Below are positions 21,580 to 34,456 of a DNA stretch of 64,000 nt, one piece after another. How positions within the stretch are numbered: position 1 is the stretch's first letter; each line of letters begins with the position of its first letter. Below the pieces are notes generated by a model that did not search any database, was not told the origin of the DNA, and worked only from the letters and a program-made list of their open reading frames with translations. The DNA is from Chrysoperla carnea (taxonomy: Eukaryota > Arthropoda > Insecta > Neuroptera > Chrysopidae), in contig NC_058339.1 of NCBI RefSeq assembly GCF_905475395.1, positions 75,916,520 through 75,980,519 of the forward strand, given 5' to 3'. Position numbers and translations under genes: made by a program.

Positions 21580-22884
21580 AGGTAAATGTACATTATTACG
21601 GGCTGGTACGTTATTCCGGGAGTTTTTTATTTTAATCAAAAAATAAGAAACACTAAATAAATTTTTAAATTTAAAAAATAACAGAGCCTCTAGCACTAAA
21701 ATATGAACAAAAAAAAAATCGACTTTTGAACAAATCAAATCACACTTAAATACTTATATCAATCGAAAAAGTGATCGATCGGTTAACATCTGGTTTTATA
21801 AAAAATATGTTGTCTGTAAACGTAAGATGACAGTGTTAGATTGTTAGCTTTTTTTAGTTTACTGGTAAGTTTATCATTTTTGAATATGTAAAAATATTGA
21901 TTAGAATGAATAAATAAATCGTTTTCAAGCTTTTTCAAATTATTTTAATTAATTATTTTCTTTAAATTATGATTCCCGGAATTATTTACTTAACTCAGTG
22001 ATAGTGAACTATATTACGGGAGTCTACCGTAATTAGGGAAAATAAGAAGTAATTATTTTTAACTCTCATTTTAAATTGGTGTTTTAATTATTAAAATATT
22101 TTATGCCGATTGAAGCAGTAGATGCCGTAGATTTTTGTGAGGTAATTACGGGATGTATTTTTTTTTTTAATTTGGCTAATTTATGCTTAAATACTTGCTT
22201 TTTATGATAAGAATATAATGTGTTTTTAACTCCCGGAATAACGAGCAGAGTTTTTACTATGTATACAATTCCAGGAATATCACATTGTAACGGAGAAAAT
22301 TGAAATTTGAATTTATTTGTTATTTTAATTAATTTTTGATGATTATTATTGTTAAAATAACGTTTACTATTATAAAAAGAATTTAAAAAAATAACAATTC
22401 TATTAACTTCATTAATTTAATAACGATAATATTTATAATACCAATGATTTATTGTCATTAGTATTCCGAAATATGTTATAATTTTTTTAAAAATTAATTA
22501 AAAATTAAAAATTAATTAAAAATTAAAAATTTTCATTTTTCAATCAAATTTTTTATGATAATACTCAATTATCTTAATTACATTAAACATAAAAATTTTT
22601 TAATTTACCTATGTTAAGTGTGTGTATCGTGGAATTATGTACTTTCATTCTCGGAATCAGGTTCAAAGCCAAATTTTATAATGGAATTAGAGACAAAGTC
22701 CAGAAAATTAACGTTTAATACTATAAATTAAAGACTTTGGCGTGAAAAAATGATCAAAACTAATTCTCAATAAATCATTTTGTACGACAAATCAATTTTT
22801 ATAGTGGAAATATTTATATTTACTTCAATAATCAGCTTCAAAGTACATTATGCCTAAATATCCCGTAATATGGTACATTTACCT
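21580..22884. mobile_element. Non-autonomous DNA transposon, 1.3 kb, TA target sites
   Basis: Ends AGGTAAATGTACATTATTAC (left) and the complement of AGGTAAATGTACCATATTAC (right) are inverted repeats of about 23 bp. They are flanked by TA at 21578-21579 and 22885-22886, as in Tc1/mariner superfamily insertions. The interior is very AT-rich without a transposase, but is studded with CCCGGAAT / ATTCCGGG / CCCGTAAT variants (for example near 21614, 21971, 22018, 22150, 22232). These look like reiterated end sequence. Superfamily assignment is inference. Confidence 0.65.
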
Positions 22885-23015
22885 TATATGAAAGTTAGAG
22901 ATAACATTTCTCACTTTTTTAACTCTCCGTGTAAAGGGGAAGGAGTAAGAATTTTTAAGCCTATGTGACACATTTAGGTAAAACTTTTTTACTTAAAAAT
23001 TTGGTTGTATAATTA

Positions 23016-23558
23016 CGGGGTGTCTTTTTTAAGTTGGCATATGCTTGAAACTCGATAAATAAATTTAATCGAAGAAAATGCTTCAAACGAAAAATATTAG
23101 TTTTAAAGGCACAAATGTTATACCGACATGGATCGAAGTTTTAAAGTTCAATTAAAAGCTTACTTTGATTCATAACTAACTAATATTATATAAACGCTTT
23201 ATTAAAATATATCCCCTTTAGGACCCATAATAAAAACGCTTTAAATTTAAGTTGTTCGTTATAAATACGCAAACGTTTTTGTTTGAAATTTTTTTTTTGT
23301 AAAGTGAATAGTTTAGAAAAAAATATAGCTTTTTGTGCATTTGTTCATTCAATTTGAACAAAAGTGGTCTTCAAAGAAAAACAAACCCCTTTGATCTGAT
23401 TTATTCGAAAATTTTTGGCGAAGAGCGCCTAGATATGGCAGAAACAAATATACGAAATAACAATTTTGATACGAAAAAAAAAAAAAAATTAATGCATTTT
23501 TATCTATAAAATTTATTTTTTACGTTTCAAGCATATGTCAACTTAAAAAAAAACTCTG
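23016..23558. mobile_element. MITE, 543 bp, TA target sites
   Basis: The left end CGGGGTGTC...AAGTTGGCATATGCTTGAAAC and the inverted right end (complement of CAGAG...AAGTTGACATATGCTTGAAAC) give about 55-60-bp terminal inverted repeats. TA lies on both sides (23014-23015 and 23559-23560). No coding capacity. The flanking phrase GTATATAGTACNGTTTACCA recurs near 25400, so it may have landed in an older repeat. Confidence 0.7.
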
Positions 23559-23559
23559 T

Positions 23560-26500
23560 ATATAGTACGGTTTACCAAAACAAAGTGTCGTTTTCGTGAA
23601 GCCTGTTTACAATTATTCAGATCAATACATAGGGAACTAAGAGATGTAAAAAATTGGAAATTTTTCGTAATGCCCTATTTTTTTTTACATTAAATAGGCT
23701 AGTGTAGTTAGGTTTTTAGACAAATAAATTACTAACAGGCAGCGACTTGGTGGAAATGCTAGTTTGGGGTGTAAGTAGCATAGTAAAAAACAATTAAACT
23801 CGAGAAAGTGTTCGCTCAGTGTTATTAATTCATATAATTTGGACTGAAAAAATCTTAATTAAACTAGTGTAAAAGGGCCTTAAAAAATTATAATAAAAAA
23901 TGGCGACCAAAGTTGGTGCAAACCGGTTTATTTAGTTTGAAAAAATAGGCTTTGTAAAAAAAAAATTTCGTACAAAATTTTTTTAACTATTTATTTCGGA
24001 TCGATCTAGTCCAGCCGATGTCAAAAAATTGTTAAATAAATTATTTATATAAAAAAAATAAATAATAAATAAAAAAAAAAGTGAACTTTAAACTGGACAA
24101 ATCATCACGCAGAGGCACCGATGCATTTTTTAGAATACAAAATTGAAATTATTTCGTATCCGACTTCAGCAATTACTGTGCGAGGTCGCCGTAACTTGTT
24201 TAAAGAAAGAGGGCGTTGTGTCGCAGCCTAATATATTATATACACTAGTCGAACGTATTGTTTTATATTTGAAAATTTGAAAAGTCCCAGCTATAGCATG
24301 GCCTTTAATACAATTTTATAAAAGAAGAAAACGGACTTTTGGAAAAAAAAAACGGACATTTCACATTACTGCAACTAAGTATGAAAATTTTAAGCGAAAA
24401 AACATTTATAAAAACGCACGGGGATGTGATTAAATTGGATTTTTAAAAACTTTTCTTTTTTTTTTTTTAATCGATTTTCCCAAAATTTTGAATAATTTTC
24501 AAATTTTCAAAAGCGCTCTTTTGGCTTATTTAGAACTTTTCACCAAGTTTCGTATAAATTTTTTTTTTAAAGAGGTGCGCGCGTTTCTAAAAATCCCATT
24601 TTTAACGATATTTTTTAAATTAATTTATTTAACAATTACTTGTACGGAACTGTTTTTGAAACAAATCCTTTTTTTTTAAACTAAGTAACCCGGTTTTACC
24701 AACTTCCGCTGCATTTCTACAAGAGCCCCTAATGCCAGTTTATAGAAAAATAGAGCATTGAATTCTCCAGAAAAATTTCCATTTTTATATGTCTCGGTTT
24801 CCTGTATATTGGTTACGGAAAATTAATATTTCGCTCAAAACAGAATGACTAGACTATATTGTTACATTAAAAAATTTAGTATTAAAGCAACTGATTTTCA
24901 TTGTATTCTAGGTATAAAAACAAAATTCTCAATCAACTACTTAATAAACGATTTTACAATTTTCATGGTATTATCGGCATCCCATTCAAGTAAAAGCAAG
25001 TTCAATTCAATCGCTCAGTTAAACTGCTTGCAGTTAATTTTGAATAAACGGATAATTAAAAATAAAAAGGAATATATAAAGAATATTTTCATATTGTTCA
25101 CAAGTAGAATTCAAAATTATTCAGGTATTTTCTAAAATTAATATAATACGCACATATAAAACCAATAATTGAAAAATATTTACCTTATTTTGATCCATAA
25201 TTCTATTTTCCATTCGTTCTCATTGTATCTGTAAAAAAGATTTTTGTTTTAATTTAAAATTATATTATAATATAATTATTAAAATATTTTGAAAATCTGA
25301 ATATAATTTACTTACATTAAAAATTTTGTTAAATACACATGTCTTCACGTCACAAAAGTTTCACAGGAACTAAACATTATATGAATGAACAATTGTACCT
25401 AGTATATAGTACTGTTTACCAAAACATAGTGTCTACACTAAATAAAACTCAATACTAAAAATTTATGAATGAAAAATTGTACCTAGTATTACCATTAAAT
25501 TTATTAAAAAACTGTACTTTTCTACCTGCTTTTGGTTAAGTAGATTTTTGGTAAAAATATGAAAAAAATGTTTATATCGTTGTACAGTGTTGTTCAATAC
25601 AATTTTAACATGTAAATGTGAAATATATGGTCAAAAAACGGTTACCACTGAAATGGGGAAAACGTGTATTTTAAGAATATAGTATAAGAAGGAATGTTAA
25701 AAAATAGATCTCCAAACAATACAGTTAATATAGTATAAAAATAAAAATTATGTTAATACAAGTTGCTATTAAAAATAAAATATTAATTTACTGCTTAAAA
25801 TAATACATGTCTTCCCCATTTAAATGTTAACATCTTGTTCAACAATGTTTTTCTGCCATTTTTAACAAAATGTCTCTCAGCTACTTGGTAAAATCTTATT
25901 GAACACACCTGTATTTTGAAGTAAACATTAATTTACAATTTATTAGAATAGGCTAGGAATATTTTTGAAAGAATTATAACTAGGAGTGTCCACTAAGAAA
26001 ATACATCGATGTTTTCTTGAATGCAATACGTCGAGACTATTCATCGACATTTTTCAATGCATCGGTTAGAAATACCGATGTTTTCTCAAAATCGAGTACT
26101 TTAAATATCACACCACAAGGCTGTCGCCACTACCTAATTACAGCTTTCTGTGGGATACTTTCTTTCTTATGTAAAATAATAAAACATGTAAGGAAACGAT
26201 TAGATTTTACTATAATAAGAATATTATATCCAAATCCAATCATGTTCCGTTCTGGTATTTCCTAAGAGATGTTGGAGACCGCTTCCTGCCAGAATTCTCT
26301 ATCTGACACATTATATACAAGTTGCATTTAACACGACAAAAGTAAAATCAATGAAACTAAATGTAATTTAATGTTTTAAATTTTTTTATGTAAATAATAT
26401 ATTTGACCTAATCGATCGAAACAATTGTCACAGCATTAGTCGTTTTCCGAAATATACATCAATATACTATCCAATAATGACTTGATAAATCCGACGCCAT

Positions 26501-27837
26501 ATTATGCTGGTGAGAACAGTGTGACTGTTAACTATTTAGCCGGGGGTGTATGCATTAGAGTGTGTGGAAAATTAATGAAATAATAATTTTTTTTTAATTA
26601 AATTTTGAACAATAACAAGATATATTGTCATAATAACTTCCAATCTTTTGAAAAAGACTACAGTTAAAGTTTGACGCAGATCACGATGAACGAAGATGAC
26701 ACAGAAAACAGTGCTAACACGATTCCATTAAAGGTATGGTCAACCCCGCGAATAACAGGAATAGCGTGTGATCTATGGGTTGTCCATGGCTTTAATTGGA
26801 TCGTGTTAGTGTGGGTCTGCGGGTTTTTGGCCTTTACGTTTACTGTGTTTAGTCAAGTTTACCAAGAATTTACTTATTAAAGTAAAACACTAAATTTATG
26901 TACTTTTTGAGTATTCTTTGTATGATGGGACCACCCTGTAATTTATAAAGTAATAATTCTACATGGTAATAATATATTTTTGCCATACAAACTATATTTT
27001 TTCATTTTTGAATTTTTATACCTGAACTGTATGTATGAATATCAAGTATTATTAATTTAGAACAGGCGGTGAATATGGTTGAGTGTGTAAAATATGAGTA
27101 CCACATTTTGTCAATTGTTTCTTGATTAGAAAAGCTTATAGATTAATATTGTGAATCTTGCCAGAAACCCTTTTGGTCCAAGTTTTGTATACACCCCCCC
27201 CCCACCCTCCGAAAAAAAAGTTAAATGAAATTTTTTTGAATCAAGTAAAAGTTATTCTTGATTCCATGGGTTATTTAACGTCAAAAAGGCTTTGTGATTT
27301 TTTCTTAAACTTCTTCGTTTTCGAGATATTAACAGTTTCATGTTCGGAAAAACTCCAAAAAGGCCATTGTAAAAGCTGAAAAACGGGTCTTCAAATTATA
27401 TTTTAGCTTATCAAAATTCTAAAATAATGTTTGATTATCCGTGTAAATATCATTGTTTTTCCGTAAGGGTGCAAAATTTTGATGTCTAGTTTCTCCAAAA
27501 CTATAAAAGATAGAATTGATTATAGTAGGAGCTTCAAATAACAAGTCCTCAAATTCTTCAAACTGCTGTAACTAGGTTGGTTTTTTAATTTATAAAAATA
27601 ATGCAGGCACTGATTTTCAACTCTGTGTATACAGAGTATTTTAACAATTACCTCAAAAATGATTTAAAATGACAATATACTGCGACATTTTATCATTGTA
27701 AAGGACAAATAGATAATTATATTATTTGAATAAAATTACGACATGTTTAGATTAAAAGTTCGGGCAGCAAAACTTTGGGGTTTTACTTTTCACATAAAAA
27801 TAAGTTGTTTTTTTTTTATTTTGTTACTTTCCCGGAG
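23560..27837. other. Long AT-rich gene desert
   Basis: No supported gene. A small frame at 26671-26880 has a hydrophobic stretch (WIVLVWVCGFLAFTFTVF) and a possible donor after NTIPLK (GTATGG), but no homology that I recognise. The frames at 24488-24679, 24845-25135 and 26017-26265 look like chance. A C-run/A-run (near 27187-27222) is low complexity. A phrase at 25400-25430 repeats one at 23558-23590. Confidence 0.45.
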
Positions 27838-27900
27838 TGGTGCAAAATGTCTAACCAACAAAATGGCATCAAAAATGGCTTTTTTTCAGAAATTTTATCA

Positions 27901-28172
27901 ATATACCATGTATATATGAAATATACATAGTATATTAAATTTAGTCCCAAGTTTGTAACGCTTAAAAATAATGATGCTAGGAAAAAAATTTTGTCATAGC
28001 TGTTCATAAAATCACCTAATTAGCCCATTTCCGGTTGTCCGCCCGTCCGTCTATACTTGATTATAAGTTATGTATGTGTCACATGTGTCACATGTGATAA
28101 AAAAAAATCAACTTACACTGATTATGCATGGTATTTCAACAATTAACTCAGTCAATTGTTTGTTTTCACTTG
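27901..28172 (-). repeat. Repeat R1, internally deleted copy
   Basis: In minus orientation it starts with CAAGTGAAAACAAACAATTG and ends with the TTTCATATATACATGGTATA signature. The centre of the element is missing. It retains the ACAACCGGAAATGG block near the 3' part. It lies in the left arm of the large palindrome. Confidence 0.75.
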
Positions 28173-29380
28173 TTTTTATTTTATATTCGCAAGGGAAGAC
28201 TTCGGTCCATATCCAAATTTGGTGTGTTTGTTGTAAAGATTCAAAACTACACCTCATATTTTTTTGGGGAAGTTTTGCCCCCTTCCCTCAAGTTATAGAT
28301 ATATGTATACATACATATGATTAAACAGTTCATTTGATTGTAGTTTGAAAAATATTTGACAGATTTTAATGAAACTATCACCAAAAGTAGGTTGTAATAC
28401 TTACAACTTTTAGTTAAAAATCCGCTAAATAGTTCAGCCAAAATTTTAAATTTATTTACATTTTGTCCTACGGAGTTGAATTTTTTTAAATTATAGCACT
28501 TTTTATTATCTTTCGATTTCATAATAGGTTGCATATCCGTAAAATGACTCCTTGACTCATATTTTTGCGAAAAACCGAAAATTTATCATTTTTTGAAAAT
28601 AATTTTTTGCTGGGTGTATTGACTGGCGGTTTTTTGCTTTGGCTAAAAAAGTTATTCTAAAAAGGTATAAATGGTTTAAAGCGGAAATTTTGAGTTTTAA
28701 CCTCCATGCTATTGGGGAAAAAGGTGTAAAGAATAAATACCTTTTAAAAGATTTTAATGATATTTTTATTAATATACTCTTTTTTACACTATCCACCCCC
28801 CTCCCGCCGTATAAGAGAATTTTTGGGTTGCTGATCTTGAAATTTCAGTTTAAGTGTTAAATTTGTTACTCTTCGTCCTCTGTTAGCCCACATTTACACT
28901 CCCTAAAAAAGTTACCATTTTTTTAAAAATTTAACCTTTTCAAGCCATGTAAGCGTTTTTGTATAGTCTTTGATCTCGAATTTATGATCAAATTGATACA
29001 AGTTTCATTCCCCCCCCCCCTTTGTTTATTTTTAAAAATTAGACCCCCTAAATTGTTTGTACCATTTATTGGCATGAAATGCGCCAAGTTTGTTGTTCGT
29101 AGTAAGAAATAGGAACATACAAGCTATGATTTCAATGTATTGGTACTAGATTCGATACCAAAGACACAAAAAAAAAACCTTTTTAAAAACCTAAAAGAAG
29201 ATTTAATAGCAAAAAAATGGTGATTCTCAACGACTTTTTAATTTGAACTAAAAAAGAGGGAAAAAATCTGAAAATTGAAAAATCTCTTCCATAAACACGA
29301 GATCAGCAACTTTAAAAACTACCTTACATGCCTTAGATTTCTTCACCCCAATAGCGCGGGGGTTAAAACTAAAAATTTTT

Positions 29381-29874
29381 AAGTGAAAACAAACAATTGA
29401 CTGAGTTAATTGTTGAAATACCATGTATAGACAGTGTTGATTACTCTATCACATAACACATATACCTATACATGTCACACATACATGACTGATAGTCCCA
29501 TATTAATACATACTATAAAATTTGCATCTAATGTGTGCCCTCGTGATTAAACAGTGATAATTACAAGAAAATGTTTAAAAAAAAGTTCTTTATTTTTTGA
29601 TAAGGACATTTTTTATATTTAAACTTTTGTTCTATCTCTAACGGTTTACAAGACGGGTCCTACGAACCCAAGATCCAATTGACCTATGTTGCTCTTTTAC
29701 GAACTTGACCTCACTTTTTACGTCCTGAGTGCGCTGTAAAAATTTCAGCTTAATATTTTTTGTCGTTTTTGAGTTATCGTGTTCACAGACGGACGGACGA
29801 CCGAAAATGGACTAATATGATGATTCTCTTCGAAACTTAATATATTATGTATATTTCATATATACATGGTATAC
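29381..29874 (+). repeat. Repeat R1, near full-length copy
   Basis: Runs from AAGTGAAAACAAACAATTGA, through TCTATCTCTAACGGTTTACA and CAGACGGACGGACGACCG, to ATTTCATATATACATGGTAT. The 5' end contains a near-palindrome (CAATTGACTGAGTTAATTG) and the 3' end can fold into a stem. No frame or terminal inverted repeats, so the class (SINE, Helitron-like or other) is undetermined. Inserted in the right arm of the large palindrome. Confidence 0.8.
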
Positions 29875-30597
29875 AAAATGCCAGTCAATAAAACCAGCAA
29901 ACAATTATTTTCAAAAAATGATAAAGTTTCTGTTTTTCAAAAAAAATGGGTTAAGGAGACATTATTTTTTAATAGATTACGGATATGTAACCTATTATGA
30001 AATCGAAAGATAATAAAAAATGCTACTCCGTTGTAAAAAATGGCATAAAATGGCAGCCATTTAAAAAAATTTACTAAATTTAAAATTTTGGCTGAACTAT
30101 TTGTGCGGATTTGGCTAAAATTCTAATTGAAAGTTGTAAGTATTAAAACCTACTTTTGGTATTAGTTTCATTTAAATCAGTCAAATATTTTTTATTTACA
30201 ATCAAATGAACTGTTTTACCATTTGTATGTAAACATATATTTATAGCTCGAGGGGGCTGGTGCGAATGCTCCTATAAAAATATGGGGTTTACTATTGAAG
30301 CTTTACTACAAACCCAACAAATTTCTCCTCTTGCGAATATAAATTAAAAATGATAAAATTTTAGAAAAAAGCCATTTTTGACGCTATTTTGTGCCATCTG
30401 AACGTGACAGCAGAGTACTAGAAATTTGCAATCTCAGATGGTAATGCAGAAAGTTATAAAATATTACACCAAACATGTAATTGGTGTTGCATAAACAAAT
30501 TTTAAAATGAACTAAATTACTCAATATGTATAAACTGGGCCAATGCGAATTCAATCCCCTAAATTGTAATTTTAAAAACAAAAAAAAATTTTATGTG

Positions 30598-30672
30598 AAT
30601 TTTCGAGTTCATTTCGCTTTGAATTTCTATTCCCTTTGAACTCGAAATCAAAGCGAAATGAACTCGAAAATT
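30598..30672. repeat. Perfect 25-bp hairpin
   Basis: The stem 30598-30622 (AATTTTCGAGTTCATTTCGC then TTTGA) is exactly complementary to 30648-30672, with a 25-nt loop. It is more GC-balanced than its surroundings. Its role is unknown; it may be the remnant of a tiny inverted-repeat element. Confidence 0.85.
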
Positions 30673-31064
30673 TTAATTCGAATTGAATTCAACTTTTTTA
30701 TCAGGGTGATACACTATGTAATTAAATATTTCCGTTACACCGTTCAACAACTTCCTTTTAAAATACTTGAATGATACTGTAAATCGAAATATCTTTACGT
30801 TTCATAGTCAGGGCAATGCAATAATACCATTTTTAATTTGATCTCTGTGTGTACGCATCTGTGCGCGTTCGGTCACGATTTATCGTTAATGAAAGGTGAT
30901 AAAGATCTTGTATTTGCGCCAATCGTTGCATAGTAACATCAAGATGTGCTGAAAAAATTTTCTGTAAATATTAAGAAACTGGAAATTTTGATAATTACTA
31001 ACTTTCAAAAAATTGTCTCACTTCAATTAAACAATGGCCTTTGTCTTAAATTTTTTTATTTCTT

Positions 31065-31245
31065 CAAAAAATTTTCGTTATCGTGCCAAAACATCGTGTC
31101 AAATCAATTTTTTGATAACATCAGAAAATATGAAGGATTTAAATGTACAAATAGAAAGAAAGGAAAATAACACTTGGTGACGCCAATTGCCATAAAGACT
31201 ACGTATCAAAAATTGTTTTGAAAGAATAAGATAGAAAATTCTACC
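31065..31245 (+). repeat. Dispersed repeat copy (relative at 53320-53510)
   Basis: Shares ordered blocks with 53320-53510: TTTTCGTTATCGTGCC, ACATCGTGTNAAATCAATTT, GATAACATCA, AATATGAAGGATTT and AGAATAAGATAGAAAA. It continues directly into an R1 copy, so it may be an alternative 5' module of R1 (a similar join occurs at 36597). Confidence 0.6.
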
Positions 31246-31306
31246 TGTGAATTTTCAATTCCCTATCTTTTTTAGCTTTGGAGAAAATGGTTTCTATAGT
31301 TTTGTC

Positions 31307-31662
31307 CTAATTTGCGCCCTCACTGGTAAACAGTGATGCTTACGAAAAAATGTTTTAAACAAAAGTTGTGTATTTTTTTTAAATGAATATTTAACCTTTA
31401 AACCTTTGTTTTATCTCTAACGGTTCACAAGATTTATCATTCGGACTCAAGGCCCAATATGACCTATGGTACTCATTTACGAACTCAAATTTATTTATTA
31501 CGTTTTAAGCACGCTATAAAAATTTTAGCTTGATGAAATGGACTAATGAGGTGATTTTATGAACACCTATACCAAAATCTTGTTCGTATATCAATATTTC
31601 TAAGCATTACAAGCTAAAATTAGTATACCTTGATATATATTTCATATATACAGTGTATAAAA
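31307..31662 (+). repeat. Repeat R1, 5'-variant copy
   Basis: Starts at CTAATTTGCGCCCTCAC and carries the TCTATCTC...AACGGTTCACAAGAT middle and TTTCATATATACAGTGTATA end. It lacks the CAATTGACTGAG 5' block, which is replaced by the module shared with 36597. Confidence 0.7.
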
Positions 31663-34011
31663 AATTCATAGGCAATCATGGGGACTGCGGATAGAAGTGA
31701 AAACTTTAGTATAACTGTTTTATTTATTTTATTTTTTTAAATTTTAAATTAATTATATGGTATGGATACGTTTCGCTGTGACTTTGCCTGATATTAAGTA
31801 GTAAGTGATTTTATCATATTTTTATTTCCTGTATCACTTAGCAATTAAATACTATTTAATACACCACCTAAATTTAATTAATACGGATGTTTTATTTTAT
31901 ATTTTAGGAGGCTAAAATATAAATAAAACAATAATTTTGTTAAATAATTTTTATTTCGAAATAAAAACATTACACTAAATTTTATAAATAAAAACTATAT
32001 ATATTTATTATTATAACAAATTTAAATTAACTTATCGTACGTATATTAAAATGGAATTTCTATTTAAAACTTTTAAATATTTTGCTTACCAAAATCCTTA
32101 ATAGGCTTTTGTCCACTAAGAATAAATCGGTTGGATAAAAGATTCTAATGATTAATCATGATATGTACATAGTTTACAAAACACAAAATTATTTTTCATA
32201 AAAAATAAGGATTATTATCATTTTTATTAAATAATTCAAGTAAAATTAGATATATGAAAGTATTACGTCACGCCATGACGAACGCTATGTAAACAACATT
32301 ACATTTTTATGGAAGGAAGCAGGTTATTTGATTACAACTGCCTAAACTTGCATACATAAAAATGCTTGTATGCCAAGTCGTGATGTCATTCAAGACGCTA
32401 CATTCTTTTCGAAGTAAATTTGAATTGGTTTTTGAAAATGCAAAATACATAATGAAAGTAGTTTTTTTTTAAATAATACTTTTTTGGTGTAAATCCGATT
32501 ATAATGTAACGTATAACCAAAATTTTTAAATTTAGGACAAAAGCCTATTATATAAGCTATAAAAATTAATTGAGATTGTCACTTGTTGGCTAAATAAAAA
32601 AAAAATATACAATAAAAAGATTATTTAAATATTTACATATTTTTTGTAAAATGAGATGTGAGTTATTCAGTAATTTATTTAGACTATTTATTTTAAAAAC
32701 AATCTTTATAGTCTGTATATCAGATCATACATTGTACGCTGTGACGTAATACATTTGTACGTTTGAATAATTGATTACTATGCAAATTTCCCATTTTTCT
32801 CGAATCTATGTTTCAGCTTTTAACACTGATCTCTACATAGAGGATCTATATGCCGTAAAATAGATTGAATTAAGTGTTGGACAATGAGGGGCTAAGAACT
32901 AAATGAAAGCATTGTACGAAATATAACTTTGTTACGATTTCATGCGAATTACAAATTTGTTAAATATACGCTTGCGCCGTTTAATTCTTTTTAGTTCTAT
33001 CCACTCATTTGGAGGTGCTGGTTTATACTTCAAATTTGATCCATTTTAAAACATGAGATTCTCTATCCAGTTATATGAAGATGTATTTCATAGAACCGGC
33101 GTTGAAAGAAGTTTCTTGTTCAAAATACGAGAACCATTATCTAACCTTGCATTCTTATTCTGGATACCCCAAAGAATGACACGAGCCATGTTTTCAGGTT
33201 AAAATCTGATCTAATTCTTTATAAATCAATTTTTCTTTTTGACAAGTTTTTGAACCTAAGATTCTGAGGCCGCAATTTGCAAAGCCTCAGATTGAAAGTA
33301 CATTATCCCTGTTTTACATTATGTTATTAATGGGAATTATACCATATTTTTCAGGATTAAAAATTGAGGAATCTGAAGTAATCGGTAATTACTCTTCAGA
33401 AATTTATCCGATGTTCAAAGAATCGTTTTTCATATTGGAAAATGGCTCTTTCGAAGTTTTTCCAAATATTAAAATGTCAATATTTCGGAAATGGGGCATG
33501 TGGCAGATACGAAAATATCACAATAAATGGTTTTTGACGTAAAATGCTCCAAGTAATAATTTTAGATTTACCTTACTTGGTTCAAAAAGTTTACATTTCA
33601 CAGCTGTCAAAAAGAAGTTCACCGTGGAATTCCTCATTCTTTGGATTGTATGGAATAAAAATGCAAGCTTAGCTAACCTTGCATTTTTTCATCGTATTTT
33701 GCAAACGAATACTCCTTCTAGTGCCCGCTCTATTATATTGAATTTTTTTTTACAGCTTCATTAATGAATCATATTTATAAATAATTAATTTAAGATTAAT
33801 GATTAAACCCTTTGCGATGAGATCTTGACTAAATTCGTAATTTAAAAATCTAATCTAGGTTATAGAGTCCCAATCTTGGTGATTAAAATTATTGAAATTT
33901 TAAGGTGGTTTATTCTAAACTTCTGAAGACTAGAAATAGTAAGGCACATTGATTTTCAACTTAAAGTTCATAAATTTTTTGACTATTAAAAATTTCAAAG
34001 TCTTCTGATAA
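31663..34011. other. Gene desert right of R1
   Basis: Very AT-rich to about 32700, then somewhat more balanced. No gene supported; the 73-codon frame at 33321-33542 matches nothing that I know. A partial repeat phrase (GTGACGTAATACATTTGTACG) lies near 32742. Confidence 0.4.
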
Positions 34012-34456
34012 TAGACTACAAGCCCATGCTACAATTTTTGGGGTGAAAAAGATGCTCCTATATGTAAAAGTAAGTTTAAGCACCATGGCGTCAGTTTTTC
34101 GCGGTACAGGAGAGTACAGGTGAGAATATAAATATCACACCCCTTAGTGTCTCACTTCTGCATCAGCAAATATGTACGGCGTTGCCGAAGGGAATTACAT
34201 AAATGCCAAACAGAAATAAATCATGCGGGGCTTTGGAAATTGACATTAGATCAAACATTTATGTATGTAATTTATGTAGTTCGCTTCGAATACTTATGCA
34301 GAGTTAGTATCAAGCAATGCCGTACATATTTGCTGGTGTAGGGGTGAGAGTTAAGCACATAGTGCTTAAACTTACTTTCATATAGGAGCATCTTTTTCAA
34401 TATGATTCTAGGCGGGTCATTTCACCCGAAAATTTTTAGCATGGACTTGTAGTCTA
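34012..34456. mobile_element. Foldback MITE, 445 bp
   Basis: The ends TAGACTACAAGCCCATGCTA and the complement of TAGACTACAAGTCCATGCTA are inverted repeats with TA at the outer edge. Arms extend about 150 bp inward (AAAAAGATGCTCCTATATG with CATATAGGAGCATCTTTTT; CAGCAAATATGTACGGCGTT with its complement AATGCCGTACATATTTGCTG). The 64-codon frame here lies inside the arms and is not a gene. Confidence 0.8.

Larger units (their letters stand above)
27838..30397. repeat. Large interrupted palindrome (inverted repeat arms about 0.9 and 1.1 kb)
   Basis: The left arm (about 27838-28735) and right arm (about 29330-30397) are complementary over their whole length. Matching pairs include AAAAATGGCTTTTTTC (27871) with GAAAAAAGCCATTTTTG (30365); TATATTCGCAAG (28184) with CTTGCGAATATA (30332); CAGTTCATTTGATTG (28327) with CAATCAAATGAACTG (30200); and TCATAATAGGTT (28520) with AACCTATTATGA (29990). 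Each arm is interrupted by a copy of repeat R1 at a different place (27901-28172 and 29381-29874). A loop of about 600 bp lies between. Several short frames inside are shadows of this repeat. Confidence 0.85.

Noticed and set aside
28247..28860. Overlapping frames of 73-95 codons on both strands
   Set aside because: They lie in the arm of the large palindrome; no homology and no equivalent open frames in the opposite arm.
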